A stretch of DNA of 64,000 nucleotides, taken from assembly GCA_035712365.1 (NCBI GenBank), contig DASTAW010000027.1:1-64000 (forward strand), written 5' to 3'. How positions within the stretch are numbered: position 1 is the first letter of the stretch; each line of letters starts with the position of its first letter. This stretch comes from Terriglobia bacterium. GTDB lineage: Bacteria > Acidobacteriota > Terriglobia > UBA7540. The notes under the pieces are model-generated. The model saw nothing but the letters and a program-made list of their open reading frames with translations, made no database searches and was not told the DNA's origin. A program made the position numbers and the translations under genes. This document shows, one piece after another, positions 16,053-23,759 of this stretch.

Positions 16053-16517
16053 TCATCTTGCAAATAAATGCGGGACGTACCAACGCGCGTAGGTGGCGAA
16101 TCCCAAAAGCAGGACCACCCACCAGGTCAGCAGCAAGCTTCGCATCCAGAGCTTGTAACGCGCGATTCTGAGTCTTTCGGGCAAAAGCTTCGCGCCCGCG
16201 GACAACAGGATGTACAAGCCAGCGCATTCAACGACGGTCCCGAGCGCCGCATGCGCTGTCGCCAGCGCGTAGTAGGCTTTGCCCAGCTTCAGTGGAATCC
16301 TTGGACTCACGTGGCCGCGAAAAGACGGGACCATTACCAGCGCAATGACGGCAGCGTTGAGCAGTACAATCAACGACTGGCACCACGCGTGGGCGCGAAA
16401 CCTCCGCATGCGGGCGAGAAGCGCACCGGCGATCAGCCCCGCTCCCATGCCGAACTCGAGAAGCAGAACCACGTCGGCGTAGCGCGGAGCTGCGGTTCCA
16501 AGGAAGCTTGTGTTCAT
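16053..16517 (-). CDS. Integral membrane protein, DUF420-like (154 aa)
   Basis: A small membrane protein with about four to five helices (residues about 15-36, 45-66, 82-105 and 125-148). A conserved-looking His falls in an otherwise hydrophobic helix (ALATAHAALGTVVE) and an Arg-rich turn follows (RLRIARYKLWMR). The layout resembles DUF420 proteins, which often accompany heme-copper oxidase or cytochrome assembly genes, but the assignment is by shape only. A GGAGAT ribosome binding site precedes the ATG. It lies next to the multiheme cytochrome on the same strand, separated by 476 bp of repeats. Confidence 0.75.
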   Translation of the reverse strand: MNTSFLGTAAPRYADVVLLLEFGMGAGLIAGALLARMRRFRAHAWCQSLIVLLNAAVIALVMVPSFRGHVSPRIPLKLGKAYYALATAHAALGTVVECAGLYILLSAGAKLLPERLRIARYKLWMRSLLLTWWVVLLLGFATYARWYVPHLFAR

Positions 16518-16840
16518 TGCATTTATCTCCGTGGGGCTGCCACCAGACGGATGCGTCTTCGCTATGTAGACACGTTTTCGGACAAATTTATTCCCGCGTC
16601 ATAAAGGCTTCAGCCGGTAGCGGAGAGTTTCATGTCCCGGAAATTCTGCGGGGCTTGTCTTTCGGGCAGGCAAAAGCTGCGGAGTTCAAAAACAACCCCG
16701 CGCTACACAAACTCTTTTCTGTGGAGCGTACGAATTTCTTAGCCTACGGACATCCGGCGAGGCAATGAGCCCTCACCCGGTCGCCTTGCGCGACCACCTT
16801 CTCCCCAAGGGAGAGGGCAATCATTCTTCCCATTGGCGCG
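16518..16840. other. Intergenic gap with a GC hairpin
   Basis: No gene is supported. At 16779-16795 a GGTCGC/GCGACC hairpin is followed by CTCCC/GGGAG arms near 16801-16813, just downstream of the SelA-like stop on the minus strand. On that strand it could serve as a transcription stop without a T-run, or be another dispersed repeat. Confidence 0.4.
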
Positions 16841-18295
16841 CTAAGCTTTTGGGGCCTGGCTGAAGATTTCAACGAGCCGGTCCGCGACGACTTCAGCCTC
16901 GCCCTCTTTAAGCTGCCAGACTGCAAAGCCGAAAATGTTCGGGTCGGCGTTTCGCCGGTGGTGCTCGCCGCCTGGGGACTCGCCGCCATTTTCCCAGGCG
17001 GTGGGTGCAGGGGTTATTGATTGCGATTGCGGATCCCACATCAGGTTGCCTTCCTGAACGTTGTGCTCGGTGTTGTCTTCCGGCCAGCGCCCGGACATGC
17101 CGCCCGCGCCGGCATGCGAGGCGCCGATGGCGAGCGGTCGAGTAGCAGCCAGTTGCTCCATCAGCTCCTGGCCGGTGATCTTGACCCTGGCCGGGTCAAT
17201 TCGCCAGCTATAGTAAGGGGTGACATTCCCAAGGCCGTTGGGGTCAAATCGTCGCGGCAGTTCGGTTACTCCAAACTTCTTCAGCGCCCTGGTGATGAGC
17301 TGCGCGTCACGGTCGTAGCCGGCGATCGTCTTGTTGTAGTCCTGATTGACGAAAAGTTCCAGAGCTTTCAGGAAGGCGAAGATTTCCTCTTTGCCAACCT
17401 TGCAGGGACGCCCAATCGTGTCCTCATTGGGGCTCATGTTTAGCAGCGCATAGTGGATCAATTGTTCCTTGCCGATCAGCAGGCCGGTGGCCTGCGGTCC
17501 CTTGATGTCCTTGCCGCCGCTGAAGGCGACAAAGTCCCAGCCTTCCTGCGGCATGGTCCACAGCCGCTCGATGGGCGGCACGTCGGCAGCAGCGTCATTG
17601 AAGGCGTAAATGTTGCGCGCACGCGCAATTTCAAGGATTTCCTTACCGGAGACTTTTCCTCGGTCTTCATTGATGTGCAGGAAATGGATGGCCAATGTTT
17701 TCGGATTGATGGCGTTGATCATCTCGTCTTTGGTTTCCACTTCCACCAGTGTCGCTCCGGTTTGGCGGACCTGGTGGTCAAACGGATTGCGATGGGCTTT
17801 CTGAATGATCACCTGGGTCTTCGGAAACCCGGTCACGTTGGGACACTGCCTGATGCGCGGTGTCAAATCTTCCGTCATCATGCCGGCGTATGCCACCATG
17901 ATGCCAGCGGCCGCGCCGCTGGTTACCAGGCCCGTATAGCCGGCGGGCCACTTGCAGAGCTTCGCCATCCACTTGCCGGCAGCCACTTCCAGGTCATTAA
18001 TGCTGGTGCAGTGCTCGTTGCCCTGCCGGTAGAGCTCCATGGCCTCGGCGGGGATTACCGATCCGCCAATGACGGTGAGCGTGCCGTTGATGTTGACCAG
18101 CGGCGTTACGCCGAGCTCGCCCCAGACGTCACCGGTGGAACCGAGCCCGCTCTTGATGGGAACAACCGGATGACCGCTTGCGGATGACTTGGACTTGCCG
18201 AATGACATTCCCGACGGCGCAAGCAGCCCTCCGCTGGTGACGGCAAGCGCGGATAGAAATGAACGCCGGTTCGATTTCGACTTAAAGTTGATCAC
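16841..18295 (-). CDS. Tat-exported SelA-like PLP-dependent protein (484 aa)
   Basis: An aminotransferase-fold enzyme of the SelA / D-glucosaminate-6-phosphate ammonia-lyase-like group. The N-terminus has a twin-arginine signal (SNRRSFLSALAVTSGGLLAP, about residues 8-27), so it should be folded with PLP before export. Family marks include VNINGTLTVIGGS near 67, VTSGAAAGI near 123, FNDAAADVPP near 234 and FSGGKDIKGPQATG near 259-272, where a lysine should bind PLP. RRNADPNIFGF lies near the C-terminus. It is located among envelope and secreted proteins. Substrate unknown. A 29-bp copy of its 3' end lies at 14183-14211. Confidence 0.85.
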   Translation of the reverse strand: MINFKSKSNRRSFLSALAVTSGGLLAPSGMSFGKSKSSASGHPVVPIKSGLGSTGDVWGELGVTPLVNINGTLTVIGGSVIPAEAMELYRQGNEHCTSINDLEVAAGKWMAKLCKWPAGYTGLVTSGAAAGIMVAYAGMMTEDLTPRIRQCPNVTGFPKTQVIIQKAHRNPFDHQVRQTGATLVEVETKDEMINAINPKTLAIHFLHINEDRGKVSGKEILEIARARNIYAFNDAAADVPPIERLWTMPQEGWDFVAFSGGKDIKGPQATGLLIGKEQLIHYALLNMSPNEDTIGRPCKVGKEEIFAFLKALELFVNQDYNKTIAGYDRDAQLITRALKKFGVTELPRRFDPNGLGNVTPYYSWRIDPARVKITGQELMEQLAATRPLAIGASHAGAGGMSGRWPEDNTEHNVQEGNLMWDPQSQSITPAPTAWENGGESPGGEHHRRNADPNIFGFAVWQLKEGEAEVVADRLVEIFSQAPKA

Positions 18296-18351
18296 TGATT
18301 CCTCCCGTTTTGATGGCTTCCTTTGGACCTTCTAACTCGCTGACCGGCTGG

Positions 18352-18381
18352 CGCATACGTTCCGCCGCTAGGAATGTATGC
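18352..18381. repeat. REP-like hairpin, family A (first half only)
   Basis: CGCATACGTTCC / GGAATGTATGC arms around GCCGCTA, directly followed by a GCATGC word and 20 bases later by a family B element. Confidence 0.65.
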
Positions 18382-18401
18382 CGCATGCCGGCATTTGCTT
18401 C

Positions 18402-18469
18402 TGTAGCGCCGGCCTTCAGGCGGGCGCCGTGTGGTTCAGAAGACTGCCGGGCTAAAGGTCGGCGCTACA
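18402..18469. repeat. Family B palindromic element
   Basis: TGTAGCGCCGGCCTTCAGG at the left end and GGGCTAAAGGTCGGCGCTACA at the right make inverted ends, as in the copy at 14110-14177. Confidence 0.65.
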
Positions 18470-18504
18470 ACTGCGTGACCCAGACCCTGCTCACGTCATT
18501 TCGG

Positions 18505-18704
18505 TCCCGCAAAGCGGGAGAAGAATCTGCTTCTCTTCGGGCGTCGCAGCCTGCGCGGGAAATCCCTTGCACAACCCCTTGCGAGGCCGCATATTATCAG
18601 GATTAGTGGTGAGTGGATAGTGATTAGTGGACAGCGGGAGTGGTAGGGGGCAGAAACAAGAAGGGCCGCATACATCGCAAATGCCGCGGTCCCGCAGCGC
18701 GGGA
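18505..18704. repeat. Two family C hairpins flanking an AGTGG-rich stretch
   Basis: TCCCGC-AAA-GCGGGA (18505-18519) and TCCCGC-AGC-GCGGGA (18690-18704). Between them lies a stretch of TAGTGG/GAGTGG words (18604-18640) resembling 12537-12560. Confidence 0.5.
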
Positions 18705-18784
18705 CGGCGCCCGGCACCAGCCTCGGGCAGGGAAGTCGCTGTAGTTAGATTGGCCAACAAACTTAGAAATTCGAAAGGAGAGCT

Positions 18785-19294
18785 ATGAAGAGATTATCGG
18801 TTGCCTTCATGATGTTTGCGTTGTCGATGACATGCGGGGTCCTGGTTGCGCAGCAGGCCCCGGCTGGAGGGGCAGGAGGCAGGCATATGCGACACGCGAT
18901 GACTCCGCCGGCGACAGGCCCAATGCTCAACCTTGCCAACCAACTTGCCGACGCGATTAACAAGCAGGACGCCGCCTCACTCGAAAAGTTGCTGGCGCCG
19001 AACGCTGTCTACCTCGACGAGGACGGACACGCTCCGCCGGCGCGCGCGTGGGTGCGCAAGCTAACAACGGGCACCGCTGCGAAGCACATCGAAATTTCAG
19101 AAACTCATGGCCAGACGTGGGACGACTCGGGATGGGTGTCGTTTAATTACACCCTCACCGAACAGTACCAGGGCCAACCCAAAACTCTGAAAGGTACGGC
19201 AAGCATCGTTGCCGAAAAGGCGGCATCCGGCGACTGGCAAATCAAACTGATTCACGGAGCCTTGGACCAAAAGGTCGCCGGCATTACGCAATAG
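18785..19294 (+). CDS. Secreted NTF2/SnoaL-like protein (169 aa)
   Basis: A signal peptide (residues 1-22, ending VLVAQ) precedes a short Gly/His/Met-rich linker and an NTF2-like fold from about residue 45. The fold contains LADAINKQDAASLEKLLAPNAVYLDEDG, then WVRKLTTGTAAKHIEISE and WVSFNYTLTEQYQGQPKTLKGTASIVAEK...WQIKLIHGA. This is the DUF4440/SnoaL order. ATG at 18785 is preceded by AAAGGAG. Members act as enzymes or as plain binding domains, so activity is not inferred. It stands alone between repeat-rich gaps. Confidence 0.82.
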   Translation: MKRLSVAFMMFALSMTCGVLVAQQAPAGGAGGRHMRHAMTPPATGPMLNLANQLADAINKQDAASLEKLLAPNAVYLDEDGHAPPARAWVRKLTTGTAAKHIEISETHGQTWDDSGWVSFNYTLTEQYQGQPKTLKGTASIVAEKAASGDWQIKLIHGALDQKVAGITQ

Positions 19295-19604
19295 GAGGAG
19301 GGTAACGCATGCGTTCCGCGGTTTGGAATGTATGCGCCAGCAGTGGATTCCTGCAGCATCATGCGCTGTCGGAAAAGAAGGGTCGCATACATCGCAAAGA
19401 GCGCGACGTATGCGCCACCCGCGCCATCATCAGCAACGCCGCATATTATCACAAGCCGGGCAGGGCAGAGATGGGCCGGACGTGAATCGCGCACGTGGCA
19501 ACGACGGTGATGCATGCGCCTTCCACGGTCCATCTTCGGCGCTTGCTCTACTATGGAAGGCAGGAGGGTGCTAAATTAGAGAGAAGGCACGTGAGGGCGC
19601 AGCA
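19295..19604. other. Intergenic gap with a complete family A element
   Basis: The gap begins with the complete REP-like doublet (19301-19424), then GCATATTATCACAAG at 19441-19455. The remainder up to the methyltransferase start shows no gene. Confidence 0.5.
19301..19424. repeat. Full REP-like doublet, family A (copy 2)
   Basis: First hairpin 19306-19336 and second 19384-19414. It starts only seven bases after the NTF2-like stop codon, so it will be in that gene's 3' transcript end. The last ~54 bases are identical to copy 1. Confidence 0.75.
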
Positions 19605-20465
19605 ATGGGTATCGATATACACGCACTATATTTTCTGCGGAGCGTCAAAAATAAAAAACCGTTGGGCGACACCATTACCATCGGTCGTCAAAGGCTCGAC
19701 GTTGTCGAATCCACGGTCAGGAAACTGGTCGGCACAAAGCCGTCCTACAAAAATCAGCCCTACTGTGAAGATTTGCTCACAGAATATTTCGGCGCTACGA
19801 AAGTGGATTCACTTGACAACTCAACTTTTGAAAACGCGACCCACGTTCACGATATGAATGAGCCGTTGCCGAAGAGCCTTTATGAAAAATATGACACCGT
19901 GATTGACGGCGGCAGCCTGGAGCACGTTTACAACGTGCCGCAAGCGTTAAAGAACTGTTCGCACCTTTTAAAGCCGGGCGGCCAGATTATGCATTTTTCG
20001 CCGGCGAACAATTTCTGCGGGCACGGATTCTGGCAGGTCTCACCGGAGCTGTTTTTTTCGCTCTATTCGGCGAAAAACGGCTACCGCGAAACGGAAGTCC
20101 TGATCGCAGACTTATCCGATACAACAAGATGGTACAGGGTGAAAGAACCCAGGGACGGGAAGCGGGTGGTTGTCTATTCGCTGACTCGGCTGAATGTGCT
20201 GGTGCGGACCGTGCTGGACAGGGCGGATTTTTCGCATTCACAGGTTCAGCAGAGCGACTATGTCTATGAATGGGGAAATTCTTTGCCCACAGCATCAAAG
20301 CCGGATTTGGAATCACCCGGCTTGAAACAGAAACTGAAGAAAATACCGCTCCTATATCCCCTTTTGGCTCCAATCTATCATCATTACTTGTGCTCAAAAG
20401 CAAAGACCGGCTTGAACGGCAGAAATCCGGGGCTGACTGTGATTGACCTCAGGTGCTGCCTCTAA
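19605..20465 (+). CDS. Methyltransferase-like protein (286 aa)
   Basis: A class I methyltransferase-like fold. The core is visible at about residues 60-140: EDLLTEYFGATKVDSLDNS, then YDTVIDGGSLEHVYNVPQALKNCSHLLKPGGQIMHFSPANNF, which corresponds to motif IV and post-motif segments. A glycine-rich motif I is poor. The C-terminal third is rich in basic and hydrophobic residues. Codons here are more A/T-rich than neighbours (for example the Lys/Asn-rich N-terminus), hinting at recent transfer. Similar proteins sit in polysaccharide loci, but no such locus surrounds it. The start at 19605 has no strong ribosome binding site. Confidence 0.72.
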   Translation: MGIDIHALYFLRSVKNKKPLGDTITIGRQRLDVVESTVRKLVGTKPSYKNQPYCEDLLTEYFGATKVDSLDNSTFENATHVHDMNEPLPKSLYEKYDTVIDGGSLEHVYNVPQALKNCSHLLKPGGQIMHFSPANNFCGHGFWQVSPELFFSLYSAKNGYRETEVLIADLSDTTRWYRVKEPRDGKRVVVYSLTRLNVLVRTVLDRADFSHSQVQQSDYVYEWGNSLPTASKPDLESPGLKQKLKKIPLLYPLLAPIYHHYLCSKAKTGLNGRNPGLTVIDLRCCL

Positions 20466-20506
20466 TCATTTACTGAGGATTGCAAAATATCGTGACAACG
20501 CTCACT

Positions 20507-20562
20507 TGTAGCGCCGCCGTCCCGGCGTGCACTTCTCATGGCCGGCAAGATGCCGGCGCTAC
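20507..20562. repeat. Family B palindromic element (shorter variant)
   Basis: Begins TGTAGCGCCG and ends CCGGCGCTAC, with internal GGCCGGCAAGATGCCGGC. It lies about 70 bases before the chosen start of the propeller gene, whose open frame runs back into it. Confidence 0.6.
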
Positions 20563-20630
20563 GGAAGTCCGTCACTCTATATGGGCGCCACGACTGCCGC
20601 CAGCCCGCGATTGGGGAGTCTATCGAAACG

Positions 20631-22262
20631 ATGGAAACGATTGCAAGAACACGCCTGAAAGCTATTAAAGCGGCGTTGGTTGTCTTCGTGGCTGTCGCGG
20701 CCGTTGTGGGAATCGTGACGACCGCGGCGGCGCAGGATGTTCTGACCTGGCATAGCGACAATGCGCGGACGGGGCAGAATCTCAATGAAAAAATCCTGAC
20801 CTTACAAAACGTCAACCCCAGGACCTTCGGCAAGCTGTTCGTAATTCATGTCGATGGCAAAGTGGATGCCGAACCGCTCTACGTCAGCGGAATCGAAATT
20901 CCTCAGCACGGAAAGCAGAACGTGCTCTACGTGGCCACCGAGCACGACAGCCTTTACGCATTCAACGCCGATACGGGAAACGCTCTCTGGCATGTCCGAT
21001 TGCTCAAAGCTGGAGAATCGCCGTCAGACGATCGCAGTTGCGGTCAGGTGGTCCCGGAAATCGGCGTCACCTCGACGCCAGTGATCGACCTTCACCGCGG
21101 CCCTCACGGAACGATTTACGCGGTGGCGATGAGCAAGGACCAGCAGGGAAATTATTTTCAAAGGCTTCATGCGCTGGATCTCCAGAATGGCAGGGAAGAA
21201 TTCGGCGGGCCGGTGGATATTCACGCGACGTTTCCGGGCAAGGGCGCCGTCAGCCATAACGGCACGGACGTTTTCGATCCGAAACAATATGAAGAGCGGG
21301 CGGCCCTGCTGCTTTCGGGTGGAGTGCTCTATACCAGTTGGGCGTCACATTGTGATATCGATCCTTACAACGGCTGGGTGATTGGCTACGACGCCCAAAC
21401 ATTGAAGCAGGAAGGCGCGCTCGATTTTACCCCAAACGGTGAAAAGGGTTCGGTGTGGCAGAGCGGCGCAGGGCCGGCTGCCGACCCGCAGGGCTACATC
21501 TACCTGCTGGCGGCGAATGGAAGTTTCGATACGACCCTCGACGCCAGAGGATTTCCGTCGCGAGGCGATTTCGGCAACTCTTTCTTGAAGATCGCGGCGA
21601 GCGGCGGCAGGCTTTCTGTGGCGGATTACTTCACCATGTACAACGTCGAGGCTGAAAACTCTCGCGACGATGACCTGGGTTCTGGCGGGCCGCTGGTGCT
21701 GCCTCCCATGAAGGATGCTTCCGGAAAAATCTGGCATCTGGTGGTGGGAGCGGGAAAAGACCTGAGCATTTACATCGCGAACCGCGACGACATGGGGAAA
21801 TTTAATCCCAAGGGCAACCAGCAAATCTATCAGGAAGTGCCTCATGCCATGAAGCACGGCTTTTCGCGCCCCATTCCGGCGTATTTTGATGGCCGCCTCT
21901 ACTACGCGTCAACCGATGACGCGCTCCGCGAATACCGGTTTCAGAAAGCCCGGCTGATCGCCAAACCCGTCTCTGAAACCAGCATGGCGTTTAACTACCC
22001 GGGTGCAGCGCCCAGCATCTCCGCGGATGGCGCGCGAAACGGCATCGTCTGGGCAACGGAAAATAAAGATCCCGCGGTGCTGCACGCGTTCGATGCCAAC
22101 AACCTGGCGCGCGAATTGTACAGCAGCAACGCGGCCCCATCGGGAAGGGACCATTTTGGCGCTGGAAACAAGTTCATCACTCCCATGATCGCCAACGGAA
22201 AAGTCTATGTGGGAACGACTAACGGAGTGGGAGTCTTTGGCCTGCTGAAACGGGGGCAGTAA
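20631..22262 (+). CDS. Secreted PQQ-like beta-propeller protein (543 aa)
   Basis: An eight-bladed-type propeller with WD-like blades. The best is VLYVATEHDSLYAFNADTGNALWHVRL (about residues 102-128), with others at IVWATENKDPAVLHAFDA and GKVYVGTTNGVGVFGL. Residues 13-37 are a hydrophobic signal segment ending TTAAAQ. The frame is open from 20538, but the earlier part runs through a family B repeat and ATG 20631 gives a proper signal peptide, so that start was chosen. Catalytic PQQ-dehydrogenase residues are not evident. Acidobacterial relatives are annotated as pyrroloquinoline-quinone-binding, without known activity. Confidence 0.85.
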   Translation: METIARTRLKAIKAALVVFVAVAAVVGIVTTAAAQDVLTWHSDNARTGQNLNEKILTLQNVNPRTFGKLFVIHVDGKVDAEPLYVSGIEIPQHGKQNVLYVATEHDSLYAFNADTGNALWHVRLLKAGESPSDDRSCGQVVPEIGVTSTPVIDLHRGPHGTIYAVAMSKDQQGNYFQRLHALDLQNGREEFGGPVDIHATFPGKGAVSHNGTDVFDPKQYEERAALLLSGGVLYTSWASHCDIDPYNGWVIGYDAQTLKQEGALDFTPNGEKGSVWQSGAGPAADPQGYIYLLAANGSFDTTLDARGFPSRGDFGNSFLKIAASGGRLSVADYFTMYNVEAENSRDDDLGSGGPLVLPPMKDASGKIWHLVVGAGKDLSIYIANRDDMGKFNPKGNQQIYQEVPHAMKHGFSRPIPAYFDGRLYYASTDDALREYRFQKARLIAKPVSETSMAFNYPGAAPSISADGARNGIVWATENKDPAVLHAFDANNLARELYSSNAAPSGRDHFGAGNKFITPMIANGKVYVGTTNGVGVFGLLKRGQ

Positions 22263-22411
22263 GCCGGAAGCGGAAAGCTCAGTGCTCGTGCCAGAGATGT
22301 GCCGCCGCAGCCTTCGCACACCTCGCAGGATCGCGATACAGGTATTCGGCATTGACGTGATTCGGAATGTAATTAGGCGCGCGTTGAATGGTTTTGGGTC
22401 CATGAGTTATA

Positions 22412-22417
22412 TATAAT
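22412..22417 (+). promoter_or_regulatory. Perfect TATAAT immediately before the VOC-SpoIIE gene
   Basis: TATAAT at 22412-22417 abuts the TTG at 22418. Transcription starting about seven bases downstream would begin at or beside the GTG at 22424, which would make the message leaderless. A good -35 is not seen. Confidence 0.35.
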
Positions 22418-23680
22418 TTGCTGGTGGGCAGACATCCCTCGGAGCACCAGACGCACCGCTGCAGTTTTTCGCCCGGCCGGCGTGATCCATATCTGCGCCT
22501 GAACACCGTCACGGTTTTCGTTCGAGACCAGGAGCAAAGTCTTCGATTCTATCTGGACCAGCTTGGATTCAGTCTGGCTTTCGATGTCCGGCTTCCGTCC
22601 GGCGACCGCTGGTTAACGGTGTCTCCGCCCGACGGCACGGGCATGATTTCGCTGGCGGCCCCGGCGCCTGACGGGGAGAACGACAAGCTGATCGGCCGCG
22701 CCACTCACATTTCTTTCTTCACAGATGATTTCTCCGCCAAATACGAGGAGTGGCTCGCGCGGGGCGTGCGCCTGCACGGCGCTTGCACTGGGCAGGATGA
22801 CGGCGTAATCTCCGCGACCGTTGAGGATTTGGATGGCAACTCGTTTACGCTCCTTGCCTTTGACGCGATGAATAGGGAACTCGAATCGCAGCGTCGTGCG
22901 CACGATGAGCAGCAGGAAAGGGAACAACGGTCCGCCCTGGAATTGGAGATGGCCAGGCAGACACAGGCGAGGCTGTTGCCTCAAACCCCGCCAGCCCTCA
23001 GAACTCTCGACTGCCACGGCGGCTGCTTCCAGGCGCGCGAGGTCGGCGGCGACTACTACGATTTTCTCGAACTCGGCCGCGAGCGGACAGGGTTGGTGAT
23101 CGGCGATGTGGCAGGGAAGGGAACGGCCGCCGCGCTGCTCATGGCCAATCTGCAAGCCCATCTGCGCAATCTTTCCTCGACGTACTGGTACCGTCCCTAC
23201 ACACCGATGGCGCTTGAGCAGCCAGGGCGCCTCCTGCAGGCGGTCAATCGGCTCATGTATGAAAATACGTCCGAGGGCGCGTACTCCACGCTCTTCTTTG
23301 CGGAATTTGACGACAGCACCCGGCGGGTGCGATATGCCAACTGCGGTCATCCGCCCGCGCTTGTGCTGCGAAGCGACAATCGCGTCGAGCGCCTCGATTC
23401 CACCAGCACCGTGCTGGGCCTGTTCAGGGGCTGGGATTGCGCCATTGGGGAGTGCCAGCTCCTCAAGGGTGACACGCTTGCGCTCTACACCGACGGCGTC
23501 ACCGAATCGATGAATGATGCCGGAGAACAGTTTGGCACGCGGCGCCTGGCCGAAGCCTTGTGGCAAAATCGAGATCTGCCGCCGCCAGACTTGCTGTCCT
23601 CACTTGTGGATGAGGTTCGGCGCTTCAGCCCTCGAGAACAAAAAGACGACATCACAGTGATCGTCGCCAGATGTCGATGA
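22418..23680 (+). CDS. VOC-domain and SpoIIE-type phosphatase fusion (420 aa)
   Basis: Two domains. Residues about 27-130 form a glyoxalase/bleomycin-resistance (VOC) module: LNTVTVFVRDQEQSLRFYLDQLGF at its start and VEDLDGNSFTLLAFD at its end. A Gln/Glu/Arg-rich coiled linker (about 135-165) joins it to a PP2C-like SpoIIE/RsbU phosphatase. That domain has GGDYYDF near 190, VIGDVAGKGTAAALLMANLQAH near 205, YANCGHPPALVLR near 307, LYTDGVTESMND near 358 and KDDITVIVAR at the end, which are the metal-binding aspartates. It probably dephosphorylates an anti-sigma antagonist in response to a small ligand. The start is TTG 22418 or GTG 22424; upstream is a stop. Confidence 0.88.
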   Translation: MLVGRHPSEHQTHRCSFSPGRRDPYLRLNTVTVFVRDQEQSLRFYLDQLGFSLAFDVRLPSGDRWLTVSPPDGTGMISLAAPAPDGENDKLIGRATHISFFTDDFSAKYEEWLARGVRLHGACTGQDDGVISATVEDLDGNSFTLLAFDAMNRELESQRRAHDEQQEREQRSALELEMARQTQARLLPQTPPALRTLDCHGGCFQAREVGGDYYDFLELGRERTGLVIGDVAGKGTAAALLMANLQAHLRNLSSTYWYRPYTPMALEQPGRLLQAVNRLMYENTSEGAYSTLFFAEFDDSTRRVRYANCGHPPALVLRSDNRVERLDSTSTVLGLFRGWDCAIGECQLLKGDTLALYTDGVTESMNDAGEQFGTRRLAEALWQNRDLPPPDLLSSLVDEVRRFSPREQKDDITVIVARCR

Positions 23681-23759
23681 ACGCGGCGTCGCCCGGCAGT
23701 GGGGAACCCAGAGCTATCGAAGTATGCTTTCGGCCGTCGGGGCAGGGCAAATTGCAAAA

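Larger units (their letters stand above)
18296..18784. other. Intergenic gap with mixed repeat families
   Basis: Between the divergent SelA-like and NTF2-like genes lie a family A first hairpin (18352-18381), a family B element (18402-18469), two family C hairpins (18505-18519 and 18690-18704), a CGCATATTATCA word near 18589-18600, an AGTGG-rich stretch (18604-18640) and half of a family A second hairpin near 18668. No gene is supported. Confidence 0.55.

Noticed and set aside
15677-16171. 164-codon plus-strand frame in the gap after the cytochrome gene
   Set aside because: It runs through palindromic repeats and into the antisense of the DUF420-like gene; amino acid content is not protein-like.
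20538-20630. Upstream extension of the PQQ-like propeller protein
   Set aside because: The added residues would come from a family B repeat and would bury the signal peptide; ATG 20631 is better.
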